From: Cupriavidus sp.
Lineage (GTDB): Bacteria; Pseudomonadota; Gammaproteobacteria; Burkholderiales; Burkholderiaceae
Assembly (NCBI GenBank): GCA_013362725.1
Contig: JABFVP010000636.1
Coordinates: 1-23,132, forward strand
DNA length: 23,132 bases
Reading direction: 5' to 3'
Position 1 is the first letter of the stretch. Each line of letters opens with the position of its first letter. The position numbers and the translations under genes are program-made. The notes below the pieces were generated by a model. It was not told where the DNA came from and searched no databases. It saw only the letters and a program-made list of their open reading frames with translations. This document shows, in pieces, positions 22,622-23,132 of this stretch.

Positions 22622-23132
22622 ATGAAGCTCATCCCAGAAATCCTGCAGGCACAAGCCGAAATCCGCGCGATCCGGCGCGACATCCACGCCCACCCTGAAC
22701 TTTGCTTCGAAGAGCAGCGCACCGCCGACGTGGTCGCGCGCAATCTGGAAGCGTGGGGCATCGAAGTCCACCGCGGGCTCGGCACCACCGGCCTGGTCGG
22801 CGTGATCCGCAACGGCAGCAGCGCGCGCACCATCGGCCTGCGCGCCGACATGGATGCACTGCCGCTGCAGGAAGCCAACACCTTCGACCACCGCTCGCAG
22901 CACGCCGGCAAGATGCATGCGTGCGGCCATGACGGCCACACCGCGATGCTGCTCGGCGCGGCGCGCTACCTGGCGCAGCACAAGCCCTTCGACGGCACCG
23001 TGCACCTGATCTTCCAGCCTGCCGAGGAAGGCGGCGGCGGCGCGCGCGAGATGATCAAGGACGGCCTGTTCGAGCGCTTCCCGTGCGACGCGGTGTTCGG
23101 TGTGCACAACTGGCCGGGCATGCCGATGGGCA
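22622..23132 (+). CDS. M20-family amidohydrolase, hippurate hydrolase-like (3' end beyond window)
   Basis: M20D amidohydrolases cleave N-acyl amino acids such as hippurate, or related amides, using a two-metal site. The first 170 residues are present. Seen directly: RRDIHAHPELCFEE at 18-31, GLRADMDALPLQE at 72-84, the metal-site block MHACGHDGHTAMLLGAA at 98-114 (C101, H103), FQPAEEGGGGA at 131-141 with the catalytic glutamate pair 136-137, and VHNWPG at 161-166. There is no signal peptide, so it is cytoplasmic. The ribosome site is weak. It is divergent from the peptide transporter operon, an arrangement suggesting that imported peptides or acyl-amino acids are its substrates; that link is inferred. 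Other M20D members act on indole-acetyl or aminobenzoyl amino acids, so the substrate is open. Confidence 0.93.
   Translation, partial: MKLIPEILQAQAEIRAIRRDIHAHPELCFEEQRTADVVARNLEAWGIEVHRGLGTTGLVGVIRNGSSARTIGLRADMDALPLQEANTFDHRSQHAGKMHACGHDGHTAMLLGAARYLAQHKPFDGTVHLIFQPAEEGGGGAREMIKDGLFERFPCDAVFGVHNWPGMPMG

Overview
The window is GC-rich DNA that looks like a Burkholderiales chromosome, most likely Cupriavidus or Ralstonia. This rests on the mraZ-rsmH-ftsL-ftsI-murE order, a typical beta-proteobacterial porin, an orphan Bug-type solute receptor and FadD-type fatty-acid metabolism. The genus is inferred from memory of family sequences; no search was run. Nothing marks the region as a prophage, plasmid or island.

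Layout. Positions 1-4222 (minus strand) hold the start of the division and cell-wall (dcw) cluster: mraZ, rsmH, ftsL, ftsI and the N-terminal part of murE, tightly packed with stop/start overlaps. A sigma70-like promoter and four MraZ-box-like decamers lie upstream (4331-4393). coq7 (ubiquinone hydroxylase, minus) follows, then on the plus strand a porin with a UUCG terminator, a Bug-type periplasmic receptor, and a MarR regulator overlapping a glycine-rich lipoprotein gene. A 30-bp perfect palindrome separates these from fadD (minus) and its neighbouring TetR regulator. Next come a zinc aminopeptidase-like lipoprotein and a molybdopterin/4Fe-4S oxidoreductase whose genes overlap (minus). Divergent from these is a branched-chain-amino-acid-type substrate-binding protein (plus).

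A 177-bp nested palindromic repeat exactly fills the gap between that gene and a five-gene peptide ABC transporter operon (binding protein, two permeases, two ATPases; minus). Divergent from the operon is an M20 amidohydrolase of the hippurate hydrolase type, cut off by the window end.

How the genes work together: the dcw genes couple septal peptidoglycan synthesis with precursor synthesis. The transporter and amidohydrolase probably import and hydrolyse peptides or N-acyl amino acids. The TetR-fadD pair probably controls fatty-acid activation.

I found no clearly undescribed multi-gene system. The points most worth a second look are the variant MraZ-box array at the dcw promoter, the palindromic element bounded by two stop codons, the aminopeptidase/molybdoenzyme gene pair, and the MarR-lipoprotein pair.
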